DNA of 22,936 bases, from positions 1,006,986-1,029,921 of the forward strand of contig BLXT01001278.1 in the NCBI GenBank assembly GCA_019648995.1, in the 5' to 3' direction. Below the pieces are notes generated by a model, which was given only the letters and a program-made list of their open reading frames with translations, did not search any database and was not told where the DNA came from. The translations under genes and the position numbers were made by a program. Source of the DNA: Plakobranchus ocellatus. Taxonomy: Eukaryota > Mollusca > Gastropoda > Plakobranchidae. This document shows positions 10,717 through 20,571 of this stretch, one piece after another (the stretch's first letter is position 1; every line of letters begins with the position of its first letter).

Positions 10717-11746
10717 AGAGAGAGAAAGTTAAAAAAGGGTAAATTTTTACCATTTTCACACCTGTCTTCCTTCAACCACTAACAAAATAAATAAGTCACA
10801 GGCCAATTTATGACGTATACAATATATTAAAAATTTTTCATTTGGGACTGGAAAAAACCTAAAAATTCATTCATGAAGCATAAAAAAATTGCATGAAAAA
10901 CATCAATTCATTTACAATTGTTGTAAAAAGTACCTACCTTTAGATCTCTTAAATAGTAATGCTGACCCACTGGTTTTATTAATCTAAATTGTTTTAATCT
11001 AAAATATTCTACTACGTGAGATATAATTACAATGTATTTCCTTCAAAAATTGTGCTCTCACAGTCTCCCCTTTTGATCACACCAACAGCTTCTTGCAAAA
11101 TGATGCAGATGTTTGATCTTGAAAATCTTCACAATGGGCTGCCAATAATGATAAGTATTTTAAAAACAAAACCAAAAAAAAGCCTAGATGTATTTATTTT
11201 TGATGAAGACATTGTCCATTTTGGTGCCATTTTTAAGGTCACCTTAAATTACTTAGATTTAGCCAGATTTCTAAAAGAATGGACAATGTCAATTCAGGAC
11301 ATGCACATATTTGCAGTCACTTCTCTGGCTTTGAATACTTTGATGCTCTGTCCCTTGAACTGTTTTATATCTCATCTTTTCCAGTTTGCACATATTTATT
11401 TCTAATTTTAAGGCAACCTTTTACTCAATGAGACCTTGCATTCAAAGACAACATAATGCCATGTTTTAGTACCTTGTCATATCCAATGTTCACTGTACAA
11501 AAGAGATGAAAATCAGAAGCCCGCTGAGAGCAGGGAAAAATTTGGGAGTTTTGTTAGGAAAATGGCAGCCATTTCAACTCTTAAATTACCACGCCCTTCT
11601 GGAATTTCAATAACCAAATTACCAAAGTAAGGAGCATAACTCTTAATTTTTTTCACAAGTTCCACTAAAAAAATTGTATAAATTCAAATATGGGTTTTTA
11701 AAAATTTCAAAAATTATCAGTTTGGAGGAATGAAGAAGTTTTCTTC

Positions 11747-12052
11747 TCATGTATAACATGCTATGCTTTTATATAAGAAATAGTGGGAAAAAAATAATAA
11801 AAAGTGACCACCCCTATCAGACTGTGCCTCCCAATCTAACTCTAGATTTAGATTTAGAGTGTCATTGTTCCAATCTTCTTCGACCACCCCTATATCATCA
11901 TTATTCATATCCCTTTCATTGTCTATATCCCCTTCTTCCTCATCAACAGGGTTATCTACTTCTTCATTTTTGGTTATGGACTGACAAGTTGGCTCAAGAA
12001 ATTGAAAGCCATTTTCTAAAAAAATTGCTGTATCATTTCTATTAACCGATTC
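11747..12052 (-). CDS. Acidic open frame of unknown function, possibly a transposase N-terminus
   Basis: A 101-codon frame on the - strand lies between stops, with its first ATG only at codon 49. About residues 29-61 are strongly acidic (EEVDNPVDEEEGDIDNERD, then VVEEDWNN), followed by LNLNLELDWEAQSD. An acceptor-like TTTTTTTAG lies near 12022, so the coding part may be an exon starting there; no good donor is seen. Low-complexity acidic N-termini are common in piggyBac-type transposases, and a TTAA-CCC motif resembling a piggyBac end lies about 200 bp upstream on the same strand, which is why I suggest a transposon. No catalytic domain follows. It could equally be an exon of an unrelated acidic protein or chance. 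The words GACCACCCCTAT occur twice within it (near 11807 and 11882, + strand). Confidence 0.3.
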   Translation of the reverse strand, partial: ESVNRNDTAIFLENGFQFLEPTCQSITKNEEVDNPVDEEEGDIDNERDMNNDDIGVVEEDWNNDTLNLNLELDWEAQSDRGGHFLLFFSHYFLYKSIACYT

Positions 12053-12189
12053 TCATGCAGTAAAGAGCAAATGAACGTAGAACTATCAAACTGCAGATTG
12101 AGCTCTCTTGCGTGAGAAACTATAAAAAATAAAATAGTCTGTTCCGTTGATAAAAAGTGGATGCTAAACGCAAATATTAGCAAGCCATG

Positions 12190-12252
12190 GTGGGCGATTC
12201 CGTATAGGATCAGTACGGGCGATACCGTGCGTTATGGTTATTTAAGGGTTAA
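12190..12252 (-). mobile_element. Possible piggyBac-like terminus (single end)
   Basis: Read on the - strand, TTAA (12252-12249) is followed by CCCTTAAATAACC and then a GC-richer stretch. piggyBac elements insert at TTAA and start with CCC. Just inside are near-duplicates GGGCGATTCCGT and GGGCGATACCGT (about 12191 and 12216, + strand) that could be subterminal repeats. I found no matching opposite end in the window, so the element would be broken or the call wrong. Confidence 0.25.
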
Positions 12253-14209
12253 GATTTCCAATTATGTATCTGAATCCGATAAATGATGCAAAGTTTTTGT
12301 TTTGAGACCCGTCTGAATGAGGCAAAAGTAGCATTTCTCTCACTTTTGAAACTTTTTCTAAGGCTTGTGTTATTGAAAATTGGGTGTAAATTCAAAACAA
12401 AGATATGGGATTTTTAAATTCTTGAAAAAAGAAGAAATATTTTGCTATTTTTTTTTTCTCAACCGGACTGGTCACAAGACATTTACATAATAATCCAATA
12501 TCAGCAAATATAGTTGGCAAGGAATCACATTTACCTGATTTAGGCAACCTCATCTGCTCAATCAAGTCCTTTCATAATACTAGGCTCAATTTTGAATGCT
12601 CTACACGTATCCAGCATCCTTAAATGGGAGGATCACCACAGTGAATGCAAGAATTTCACTGAAATGATATAAAGCTAAAAGTATATCTTAATTACTTAAC
12701 ACTTTAATACATGTAGTACCTATGATTTACACATTTTCAATAATAATTCTCAAAAGACATAAATCCATTTGACTCACCTATAACAGCCACCCACTACGCA
12801 CACTTATATCAATCAAAGCCTTATCCAGTAAATTTAAAAAGTTTTTATTTTCAAGCTGAAAGGAACCGTTTCCTATCTTACACTTATGAGCAAATAATTC
12901 TGTGATGTTCATTCATATCCTTCATCTAACTGTCAAGTCTTCTATGAATATCTTTTTTTTAACTTTGCCCAGAAAGAAAGGGGGATAGGGAAATAGGTGG
13001 TAGAGCAATTATAAAACTAATTTGCAGGATTATAGGTTAGAAATTTTGTGTGAACAAGTTGCATTTACACGTACGAGCAAACGTGCCTACCCTTGAAAAA
13101 TATTTTAAGGATATGAAATGCAAAATAAGTAACATAAGGTGAAAATTAGGAACAAATCTAAAGCTGAAGGCAATATTGTGTCTGAAAAAGGATAAATACT
13201 CAATGTAACTATACAACTTAACAAAAAAAAAAGAAAAAGAAAGAACTTGTACTTTAAATGCCTAAATGAAAAGCAATGGCATAAAGAAACTGTGCCTAAT
13301 TCTCTTTACAATAAGGTGTTCATTCCAATATACTCACTTTTTCATTTTTTTTTTTAGCAAATTGACAAGTCTGGATATTATAATCACATTTGACTCAAAT
13401 TCATTTATTTTTAAACTTGAATTCTACCACGATGACTTCATTTATTTTAGGCTCCTGCTTTCAAACTTGCCACCGTAATGTTATCTGGCTTTTACAAAAA
13501 ACAAAAAAACAAAACATGTTGTCTGTGCAGCTTACATGGATAGGGGGGCACATACATATATGGTGACTAGGATTTGGAGAAAACAAAACACATTTCATGT
13601 GTAACAACATAGCTGACTTGGCTAAAGCAGGGGCCACAATAGATAAGAAAACATGCTTGCTTTGGTTAAAAACCTTAGTGGTGTGTCATGCATGAGGGTA
13701 AGACTTTTAAGCCTATCGCACACTGACAAATCATTTTTGTTTATCACTGAATGGAAAATATCTGGATTTGTGACAAAAATGTAGGATTTAATTTCCGACA
13801 GAATAAGGAAACAAATCATGACAATAGGCATGTCTTAATAGGTGTTTAGAGAGTTTGATTATAAGATGCTCTTAAAAAGGGGGCAGATCAAATGAATGAC
13901 AAAAAAAAAAAAAAAAGAAAAAAAAATAAGTTGATTATACAATGTTTTTGATCATGAAAAGAATAATCACCAGGTAATGGGAAATTACTTTACCTGGTCT
14001 TTGCAGGTTGGAAGTGTTGATACAATCACACTCTTGAGGCATAATTTGTTAGAATCTGCAGAAAAATTTTAAAAAGTTATGTTTGTCTGATATTAAAGAT
14101 TTTTTCTTAAGCAATTGCACATTTATACTTCTGGCCTCTTTTAAACTTAAAAGATAAAAATGTTTTTAAAATTTGAATGTTATTACAGTTCCAGGATAAT
14201 AATAAATTG
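12253..14209. other. Intergenic DNA, no gene seen
   Basis: Isolated splice-donor-like words occur on the - strand (GTGAGT near 12774-12779; G/GTAAAT near 12533), but I could not pair them with acceptors and open frames. A-rich simple runs occur at about 13219-13240 and 13899-13926. Short open frames are low-complexity and unrecognised. Confidence 0.45.
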
Positions 14210-14694
14210 CAGTGCTCTCCAGATATATCGACCTGAAAGGGACTATTGATATTATGTTGATATATATGAGAATGTCAAAAAATCAAAAGCAAAGAGAGGG
14301 GAAAATACTCTCATTTTGCCACAGCCTAACCTCTCTTCTATCATCAGCACTAAGTTTTCAAAATGTTATGCGCTATTAAAAGTAGAAGTAGAGGTAGGCC
14401 TACCGACGAGAACCATTGCTTTTTTTCCTATCTTCAGTCAGCCTGTATTTGAAGTGTTGAAAAATCTTTTGAAAGGTCCCCAAGAAAGAATTTTACAAAA
14501 TAATTCTGTACTGAGAGAGCATATGAGAGTCCCGAGGAGATCATAAAATGCAATATAAGAAAACTGATAGGGAGAAGCATGTCAAAAGAAATATTTTTCT
14601 TGACAAAATAGAAGAAATGAATTGGGGCTTGATATAAATGTCAATATATGCAGAATTTTTATACAAACCATGTCAATATAAATGTAGTGCACTG
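14210..14694. mobile_element. Diverged pogo-like MITE related to the 5362 element, about 485 bp
   Basis: The left end reads CAGTGCTCTCCAGATATATC then GACCTGAAAGGGAC, and the inverse of the right end reads CAGTGCACTACATTTATATT then GACATG. The left end shares CAGTGC, CC, GATA, CGAC and AAAGGGAC in the same order with the 5362-6011 element, so both belong to one family or close relatives. The word ATGTCAATATA occurs twice near the right end. Unlike the other copy, the flanking dinucleotides (TG and AA) are not TA, which suggests decay or slightly misplaced ends. No transposase is encoded. Confidence 0.5.
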
Positions 14695-14927
14695 AACTTA
14701 AGAACAATTTATGATAAAAAGACTGCAAACACAAGGCACAATTGAGAATTAAAATCTGTTCACATTCTTAATACCTTGGTTAGCATTGTGTCACCACAAC
14801 ACAAAGCCACAGATGATGTTAGAATAACCTTTAACTGATCTTTCACTTTCGTAACTCATTCTCTCAGATGCTTGGCACAGAACAACCTTCATAGATATAT
14901 ATAAAATCAAGTCCTTCCTTACTGAAG

Positions 14928-15020
14928 TTTTATTACAATTTATCTAGCCTCTCAAATATTTTATTCAATTTGCCCACAACTGGCAGAAACTATGAGAATG
15001 CATCCTCTCTGAATTTTATT
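14928..15020 (-). terminator. Candidate distal poly(A) signal cluster
   Basis: Three AATAAA signals on the - strand within 93 bp, with a TTTCTGCCAGTTGTGGGC downstream-type element between the first and second. Its use would give a 3' UTR near 2.9 kb, matching the extent of the strand composition bias. Confidence 0.35.
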
Positions 15021-16874
15021 TCTTTAAGCATGACAACAAATTTCAGAGGAAAAAAATAAAATCCAAATAGTAAAAACATTGAATGTTGTAGCTAAAAACA
15101 GTGCAAAAGCACGACTTTAACAAAGCCAAAAACATGGTGAAGAAGTTGACAATACTTACACAAACCCTGTTGACACACCTTTGCTGGTTCCTGAAATATA
15201 TCAAACTTGAAAACAACCACCATCCATGGAGAAACAATAAGAAACCTGTAGCAGGATGGCACATACAATGCCTCAGCCAACAATAATGAAATTGAGACAC
15301 AATTGTTGAGCCTCCAAATCATAAAATTGGAGCATGAGAAACATATATAAAAATTTCCAAAGAGCGTATGAATACATACTTTTACTCAGTTACCAAAATA
15401 GTCACTTGCCTTTAAATCCTGGCATCCTTTAATGCTACACAATCTATTTACCAAACCACCACTCAAAGCCACAACTAGAAAAGCTGACAACCCAAAATTT
15501 ACTGCGCTTACTAAAAAAAGAGCAAACATGTTTTGCACAAAAATTTTCAAAAATGTTATGCAAACTAAATTTACAACATAGCAAATCTGCAGCAAATATA
15601 AATTAATAATCCTTCAACACTTGTGTGATGGATAACAATTCTTTATGAATTGAAATTCAAAGGGACTTGTCCATCAACTTTATAACTTAATTAACCTTAA
15701 AAATCACAGACTTTGAAAAATATGCCTTACCTGAAACAATGAATGAAGCCTTCCAAACAAAACATTACTTAGTTTCTTGTAGACATTTTCAATCATCTTA
15801 TGATCTTGAATACAATTAGGAAAAAGGTTTGTTTTCCCTAATTTATCCTTGATTTAAAGTTGTCAATAAATAAGAAAATAGCAGAATACAAAAAATTCAC
15901 AAACACGTTTGGACACTAACTAAAGCTGCCTGCCTGTACTGATAAGGCAACAAGTAAACTTGAGTTGGGACAATACAAACAAAAATTGGCATACTTGCTG
16001 AAAGCTTTGGAGAAGTGTGCAGTTAGTCATCTGACATAGAGCACAGCTGAAAATGAAATAATCCTTGACCTTTCAATACTTGGCAATACTTAAAGCATCT
16101 TTTTCTTTTCACTTGTAAGGGTCAGACATTTTTGTACCTTTTTAGACAGCTGAAGCCAAGGAATACCAGACCCAAGAAAATGTGATACAGCAGTATAAAA
16201 ACCACCAGTTTCTTTGGGCTCACTGCACATTTTGGCCCCAGTGCCTGTCCAGCTTAAACAACATTCTTCTGATCTACATTCTTATGGACTATCTTGAATT
16301 AGTTTGAAGATTTTGATGATTTAAAAAAAAGCAAAACAACTTAGTTGTATTAAAATTGTAGATATTCAAAGAAGCACTTGAATTGCAAGCAGTTTCTATG
16401 CCTGATTGGGAGGAGAGATAGTGTGTGGATTTGGATATTTTCACGACATCAAAAACGCTTGCTTATCACAACTTCCAAATGATTACACAGACAAGAGCTT
16501 CATATTTTATGATTTTGTTTCAAAACTAACATAATGGAAAAGTTGGGAAAAAAATCAACAGCTTTAAAATCAAGTGCTGCATCAATATCTACAAAAACTT
16601 CCAAGATGTCAGATTGTGATGACAAAGTTGCCCAAGAAAAAAAATTCTGATGTCCACTAAAACAATCTCAAATTGTAAACTGGCGCTTTCCCAAGTTTTT
16701 AAGGCTAACCACATTTTTTAAACATAGTTTACAACTGCACGCTATCAATGCTCAGCCACTGGCACAGTAGTGATGACACAAGACCCAGCAGGAGCCCATA
16801 TTAAGCAATAATTGACACAAAATACACCAGACAAATATTCCATTTTCAAATTCAAACCAACAAGAGCAGACAAT

Positions 16875-16913
16875 AGAAGATTAACTGCAGTTTAAAAATC
16901 AGGAATTTTTATT
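16875..16913 (-). terminator. Candidate proximal poly(A) site of the hnRNP M-like gene
   Basis: AATAAA (16913-16908 on the - strand), with a T/G-rich stretch (TTGTCTGCTCTTGTTGG) some 35 bases downstream. It would give a 3' UTR of about 0.95 kb. Confidence 0.35.
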
Positions 16914-17845
16914 ACTTTTGACACCATAAGTTCAGCAACTTGTACAAACGTCAGATGTATATCAACACTTTGTTTGTTAAAAAAAAAATAAAATCAAAGA
17001 ATACTTAAGGTACTTTTCAAAAAGAGTTCCAAAAGCACCCTTACTCATTTACAAAGATTGTTTTTAAAAAGATGGTCATAAACATGATTCCAAACCAAAT
17101 AACAAATACAAAAAAATGACAAATACAAAAAGATATATGGACCAGTAAAAAAGACATTCCTCCCTAAAGGAAAAAATCCATGACAATGAAAAACATGATT
17201 GGGCAAAATATTGCCTTGCTGACAATCACCCACATCCAATTGAGCTCCAGCTCAAAAAAAAATCATCATGTATGAACAAAATAATGGAGATTTCTCAGGA
17301 TTTAAAACAAGCATAATCAAAAAAATGTACAATCAACAGCAAGAATACTGACTAAAGAGAAAACTGGTTTCTGCGAACTAAAAAAAAAAGGAACTGGCTG
17401 CATTGCTTGTTCAGTTGAATACAAAAACTGTAGGGAGAAAAATTAACTAACGCATTTCAAACTTTCAGAAACAAAGAGATAGGCCTAAATACATTGGTGC
17501 TAACAGATAAAAACATGAGCGTCCTCGAGGTTAAAAGCTTAATTCCAACACCTTTATAGAAAAGACATGTTAAACAGACTTCTTAGATAATTTCTAAAGA
17601 CACCCCAAAAAATACAGACTTAAAATGAAACCGTATCTAATATATAAAGTTTCAAACAAACACTTAAAATCAAATTTTTTTTTTTTACAAAGACTCAGGA
17701 CACAAAAAAAGTTGCAAAAGCATTTCCAGAGTTAAGTATATTTCAACAGCATAAAAAAGGCCCTTCTCAGAGACAAACTGGTTCTGAAGTCTTGCAGATG
17801 AATCCATAATTTTGATCGCACTGCTACTCACAATTCACTGCAAAG

Positions 17846-17907
17846 TTAGTTGCGATGCAGGCTCACATCAATGTTCCTCCTCTCCAGTCTCGACCTATGG
17901 AGCTGAT
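17846..17907 (-). CDS. hnRNP M/MYEF2-like protein, terminal coding exon (RRM end and stop)
   Basis: This exon finishes the C-terminal RRM. The acceptor is strong: a pyrimidine-rich TTCTCTTAACCTGTTGTTCAG ends at 17908. The first two bases complete the codon opened by the exon ending at 20572 (A + AT = Asn), and the frame then reads QLHRSRLERRNIDVSLHRN to TAA at 17848-17846. NIDVSLHRN looks like the last beta strand of an RRM, and the short tail after it matches hnRNP M, whose third RRM is also followed at once by the stop. Nineteen full codons plus stop. The phase agreement and the RRM logic support the call more than the peptide alone does. Confidence 0.72.
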
Positions 17908-18110
17908 CTGAACAACAGGTTAAGAGAACTTAACAAGGACAACAAACATAACCTTACAATCGTAAAGAAGGATCTGTTTTGTACCAATACAAAGTATGCT
18001 GCTAGCTGCCTATATCAAAATGCCTAACACTATGGAGTCATTCTTCAGACCTGATTTTTTTACTTAAAAGTTAATTTTATTTTGATGTTCTTCCCCCTGA
18101 TAGCCTTTAA

Positions 18111-18343
18111 CAGAGATGGGCATAACTCCACAAAAAAAAATTCTGGGGTAGTCGCATGGACGACGAGACCGCCGAAGGCGGGAGCATTTACTAGAGAGGT
18201 CTGCCTGAGGGCATGCACCAATACATTTTTTTTAAACTGCGTGTCAAATGGAGCATATCTGGGGTAATTTTATAATAAATTTCTTGCTTAGAAAACAACA
18301 AAAATTCGGAATTCTGGAAGAATCTGGAGAATGCCCATCTCTA
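18111..18343. mobile_element. 233-bp MITE with CAGAGATGGGCAT ends, probably hAT-related
   Basis: The left end CAGAGATGGGCATAACTCCA is mirrored by a right end whose inverse is TAGAGATGGGCATTCTCCA, so the inverted repeats match over about 19 bases with one first-base difference and a small indel. CTTTAA flanks it on both sides (18105-18110 and 18344-18349), a likely 6-bp target duplication. A C/TAGNG start fits hAT ends, although most hAT elements duplicate 8 bp (extending to 8 bp here gives 6 of 8 matches). The interior has a GC hairpin (CCGCCGAAGGCGG at about 18170) and no coding capacity. Confidence 0.7.
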
Positions 18344-18396
18344 CTTTAAATTTTTCCTATATCATTTATTACAAATACCAGCGGAAACAATGTTTT

Positions 18397-18541
18397 GGGG
18401 GTATCGGTGGCACAGTGGATAGCGAACCCGCCCTGAGATCTGCAGGAACCCTTCTGTTCAAGTTTGAGCCCCGCCACTGGCCTCCTCGCCTGAAAGCCTG
18501 AGATTACCTTGCTGTGGACTGGCTTTATACAGGAACTATCT
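18397..18541 (+). mobile_element. tRNA-derived SINE head
   Basis: GGTGGCACAGTGGATAGCG contains an RNA polymerase III A box (TGGCACAGTGG, 18408-18418). A B box follows at 18461-18470 as AGTTTGAGCC, which looks like GGTTCGAGCC after two CpG- or transition-type changes; CCGCCACTGG follows as the acceptor-stem side. Spacing matches a tRNA. The anticodon arm is not convincing and the sequence runs on into a non-tRNA body (GCCTCCTCGCCTGAAAGCC and on), so this is a SINE rather than a functional tRNA gene. It stops against the hAT element at 18542; the true 3' end is uncertain. Confidence 0.6.
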
Positions 18542-18658
18542 CAGGGTGTCCAGGGAAGTCAGGTCTTGAAAAATCCTACCATAATTTTAAAAATCCTACC
18601 ATTATCACGGCCTGAAAACAGTAGCAGCAGAAAAAAAGAGAACTTAACAGCCTTAAGT

Positions 18659-19042
18659 TTAATACCTCATAATGAGAGGTGCAGGTTGTTTGGAGTTAGG
18701 CCTACTTTCAAGGGGCAAATCTGTGTTGGGCATAGAAGGTCCAGGATGATCAATTTTAGAAGTTACACATCCTGGTGACTGAGTCGCACTCGAGCTGGTG
18801 CTGTTTGTGCTTATCTTTGCATAGGATAACAAAGATCTAGATCCACAACTACTGGCTTGTGCCTTTGCATGCTTTTTAGAGTCCATATGAGAAATTAGTG
18901 CTTTGATGCCAGACTGTCCAATAATATAGGTCTGTAAACAGTACTTACATTTAAATTCTGTCTTTTCATTAGGAATTTCCATCAACCATTCAGAAAATTT
19001 TGGATCCGACAACCACTCGGGATTAAAATAACACTTTCCCAT
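18659..19042 (-). pseudogene. hAT transposase N-terminal fragment with BED-type zinc finger
   Basis: Starting at the ATG at 19042, the frame begins MGKCYFNPEWLSDPKFSEWL, then has a finger with FKCKYC (Cys-x2-Cys), a hydrophobic middle, and ISHMDSKKH (His-x5-His), followed by a Ser/Thr/Pro-rich stretch and a stop at 18659-18661: 127 codons. Opening words of the type GKxxFNxxWL and a Cys2-His2 BED finger are typical of the DNA-binding N-terminus of hAT transposases. Upstream ATGs extend the frame to 19099, but the family-like opening favours 19042. No RNase H-like catalytic domain or hAT dimerisation domain follows, so it cannot catalyse transposition. It may still make a DNA-binding peptide, or be an exon whose donor (ATGAG/GTATTA near 18663) is used. 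Confidence 0.7.
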
Positions 19043-19049
19043 GATGAAT

Positions 19050-19069
19050 GTCATTGTCTTTACAATGAC
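19050..19069. repeat. Perfect hairpin just upstream of the hAT fragment start
   Basis: GTCATTGT, a 4-base loop CTTT, then ACAATGAC: 8-bp arms, 8 bases before the chosen start codon on the - strand. Its role is unknown. Confidence 0.6.
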
Positions 19070-19076
19070 GTGAATA

Positions 19077-19340
19077 AGTAGATCTAAGAGGCTGTTCAAA
19101 ATCCTTTGATTGTAGATCTAGATCTAAAAATTTATGTATTGTCTTGATCAAGATTCTAAATTATAGTCTCATCTAGAATCGTAATCTAATCTAGACCTAG
19201 AGCTAGATTCTAGGGCTAGGCCTAGATTTGATCAGTTAAGTCCGTCGAGATTCTCTTGTACAACACTCTAAACACTTATCGCACAGGTAGATCTACCTAC
19301 AGCTGCAATCCTAGAAACAGATCTAGAAATCTAAATCTTA
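19077..19340. repeat. CTAGATCT-rich degenerate repeat inside the hAT element
   Basis: Many overlapping copies of AGATCTAGA, CTAGATC, CTAGAC and TCTAGAA occur without a fixed period, including TAGATCTAGATCTA at 19113-19126 and CTAGGGCTAGGCCTAGATTT near 19210. The same vocabulary recurs at 21764-21915 outside the element. Confidence 0.65.
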
Positions 19341-20571
19341 TGCTAATATGAAAACAAGTTTATCATCCTTTGTGAATGCCAAATTACAAATGTTTGTTGA
19401 AGTGGCAAACTGTAACAATATCCAACTTTAGGTAAATGAGGCATGGCATGAAGAAAGAAACATAAGTCTCGCGGTACAATATCAACAATATTGTTAAAAG
19501 ACAACGATATATAGCCTAATACTACATAGGCCTCAGGTCGGAACAATCGATATAAGCATCGTCTACATGCGCATGCGCTGCCCGCTTCTAGGTCAACAAA
19601 ACAAAATGGTGTCGTACATGCCGCACTTCGATAAATTCGCATTTTTAATGCCGCCAACGAACCTAACCAACTCCCGTCAGGCAATTTTTTTTCCAACCAA
19701 AATCCAACTTTTCCGACCAAGAATTAAAAATCCGACTTTTTTCCAACTTTCCGACTTCCCTGGACACCCTGTATCTAAAATAGATGTAATTTGCATAACA
19801 TCTTTTACAGTAAATGCTATTTGCAACATTTAGAAGAAACTTTATGGGGTGGAATGGTAGCAATAAAATGTAAAGGAAATTAATTTATATAAAAGAGCTT
19901 ATATCAGGTTATTAATAGTGCTAAGTAATCAATATACTGTACCAGCCTTTGCCCTCTTGTTCCACAGATTTCCCCTATTTTGTGCCAGGGGTATTTTTTT
20001 TGCAGAAAAAGCATTGATTGCAATTGAAACTTCTAAATTCCAACTCCATATGAGCAGATCAAAAGTTCAGATAAAGAGCATTTGAAGAAGCTTTTTGGGG
20101 GAGGGGGTTCAATATTTTAGCTTTAAGCGAGTACTGGATGGGGTGTCTTCTTCAAGCATTTCCTTTATCATCTACATCTTTCCCAATTTTGCCTACTTCA
20201 TGAAATGAGTCTATGGTATTATTTTCCCTCTTTGTGCAAAGATAAGCCTTGTTTGATGTTCAAGGGATGGTGAGACCAAGATGAAAAGAGACTGGGAAAA
20301 AAATTGTTTTATGTTGTCCATAGTGGTACTGGCTTCAAATTAAGAGACTCTAATGCAAAGTAAAAAACAGAGCCAGCTAAAGTGATTCTTTCAACAACTG
20401 AACTAAGATTTCTCATTGACAACTAAATTCTGCCTTTTCCCAGGACAGCACCCAGTAGTTAATGATTTATGCTGAAGTTTCATTTTGAATTTGAACAAAG
20501 TACCTGAAGGATAGTTCATAAAAACAAAATAACAAAGCAAAGACATTTAATGATGTAATAAGAAAGGATAC

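Larger units (their letters stand above)
8600..11746. other. Intergenic DNA with small dispersed repeats, no confident gene
   Basis: A 129-codon + strand open frame at 11016-11405 is the longest here, but it is rich in Phe, Leu, Ile and Lys as AT-rich DNA gives by chance, and I recognise no domain. Part of it contains a 10-bp inverted repeat (GACATTGTCC near 11209 and GGACAATGTC near 11281). A more complex, GC-richer patch at 9100-9240 and another at 10360-10560 may be old repeats. One pair of dispersed direct repeats is listed separately. Confidence 0.45.
14695..17845 (-). other. Probable 3' UTR and downstream flank of the hnRNP M-like gene
   Basis: Directly after the stop codon on the - strand the sequence stays T-rich and G-over-C on that strand for roughly 3 kb (A- and C-rich as printed), consistent with transcription of the - strand. 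There are no convincing open frames: hydrophobic frames at 15043-15322, 15386-15595 and 17045-17239 are products of the T-rich composition and overlap one another. Possible poly(A) signals on the - strand lie at 16913-16908 and in a cluster at 15020-15015, 14965-14960 and 14933-14928. Confidence 0.4.
18542..19771 (-). mobile_element. Internally deleted hAT-type DNA transposon, 1,230 bp
   Basis: The left end CAGGGTGTCCAGGGAAGTC (18542-18560) is repeated perfectly in inverse at 19753-19771: 19-bp terminal inverted repeats. TATCT lies directly outside both ends (18537-18541 and 19772-19776), a 5-bp target duplication. The CAGGG start and the encoded BED-type finger fit the hAT superfamily; most hAT elements duplicate 8 bp, but 5-bp subgroups have been described. 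The gene would run leftwards from the right end. Only the N-terminal transposase part remains, and the element ends about 120 bp after its stop, so the catalytic and dimerisation regions are gone. It sits in the hnRNP M-like intron, on the same strand, directly against the SINE. Confidence 0.8.
17908..20571 (-). other. Intron of the hnRNP M-like gene, rich in transposons
   Basis: Donor A/GTATCC at 20571 (acceptable, not optimal) and a strong acceptor at 17908; 2,664 bp. It contains a MITE, a SINE head and a hAT element, listed separately. The rest (17908-18110 and 19777-20571) is AT-rich with nothing I recognise. Confidence 0.65.

Noticed and set aside
11016..11405. 129-codon + strand frame
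   Set aside because: Composition is typical of AT-rich chance frames; no domain or splice support was seen.
12530..12800. Possible - strand exons ending at GTAAAT and GTGAGT
   Set aside because: Donor-like words only; no paired acceptors, and reading frames are broken or too short.
15043..15595. Several hydrophobic - strand frames resembling membrane proteins
   Set aside because: They overlap in different frames, lie in T-rich probable 3' UTR, and have no splice context or recognisable family.
18408..18480. Functional tRNA gene
   Set aside because: A- and B-box-like words are present, but the B box is mutated, the anticodon arm is not convincing and the sequence continues as a SINE body.
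18509..18778. 89-codon + strand frame
   Set aside because: It spans the SINE end, the hAT terminus and the antisense of the transposase fragment; a shadow of those elements.
19343..19863. Overlapping frames on both strands at the right end of the hAT element
   Set aside because: They cross the terminal inverted repeat and element boundary and show no family features.
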